A stretch of DNA of 6,033 nt from positions 1-6,033 of the forward strand of contig JAGPUY010000461.1 in assembly GCA_018067265.1 (NCBI GenBank), given 5' to 3'. This document shows, piece by piece, positions 5,985 through 6,033 of the stretch. The stretch comes from Oceanihabitans sp. (GTDB lineage Bacteria; Bacteroidota; Bacteroidia; Flavobacteriales; Flavobacteriaceae). Below the pieces are notes generated by a model. It did not search any database and was not told the origin of the DNA. It saw nothing but the letters and a program-made list of their open reading frames with translations. The translations under genes were made by a program, and so were the position numbers. The stretch's first letter is position 1, and every line of letters begins with the position of its first letter.

Positions 5985-6033
5985 AAACATATGGCTAATA
6001 AATATTTAGCACATTATTTAAAAGTTACAGAAG
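5985..6033 (+). pseudogene. In-frame C-terminal remainder of the ABM gene after the stop codon
   Basis: Directly after TAA, the same frame reads KHMANKYLAHYLKVTE to the window edge. This fits the end of ABM domains (W-x-x-x-E-x-W-x-x-H-x-x-x-x-H-L-x-x-Y), with the stop sitting where family members commonly carry Gln or Glu. A single base change (CAA or GAA to TAA) explains the break. The gene continues beyond the window, so its end is not seen. Confidence 0.65.

Overview
The window looks like chromosomal DNA of a marine-type member of the Flavobacteriaceae (Bacteroidota). The grounds are: AT-rich sequence with A/T-ending codons; gene starts without Shine-Dalgarno sequences but with A-rich leaders; two perfect matches to the Bacteroidota -7 promoter element TAnnTTTG; and protein types typical of the group. 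No RNA gene, insertion sequence, CRISPR array or phage gene was seen.

Layout: (1) 1-273 (+) is the 3' end of a MORN/YwqK-type repeat protein. (2) 278-943 (+) follows after 4 bp and encodes a lipoprotein of the SCO1/SenC copper-chaperone family; the two are probably co-transcribed. (3) 944-1018 is a short AT-rich spacer with a perfect 7-bp inverted repeat. (4) 1019-4711 (+) is a 1230-residue envelope protein. It has a lipoprotein-type signal, a metallophosphoesterase domain with a full set of purple-acid-phosphatase-like metal ligands, a middle domain with atypical-kinase-like motifs, a beta-rich Asp/Gly segment, and a C-terminal Omp85/BamA-like barrel with the RGY loop motif and terminal Phe. 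(5) 4727-5611 (-) is an AraC-family regulator, converging on gene 4 with only 15 bp between the stops. (6) 5612-5783 is a divergent control region. It carries a -7 box for each direction and a 21-bp-spaced direct repeat that suits an AraC-type operator. (7) From 5784 (+) runs an antibiotic-biosynthesis-monooxygenase (ABM/YgiN-like) gene. It is broken by an in-frame TAA at 5982, after which recognisable ABM sequence continues in the same frame to the window edge.

The left half concerns the cell envelope and, probably, copper delivery to cytochrome oxidase. The right half looks like a regulator and divergent target-gene pair. The most interesting points are the phosphatase/kinase-like/barrel fusion, the nonsense codon in the ABM gene, and the operator-like repeats between regulator and target. 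The individual families are known, so nothing here proves a new system.
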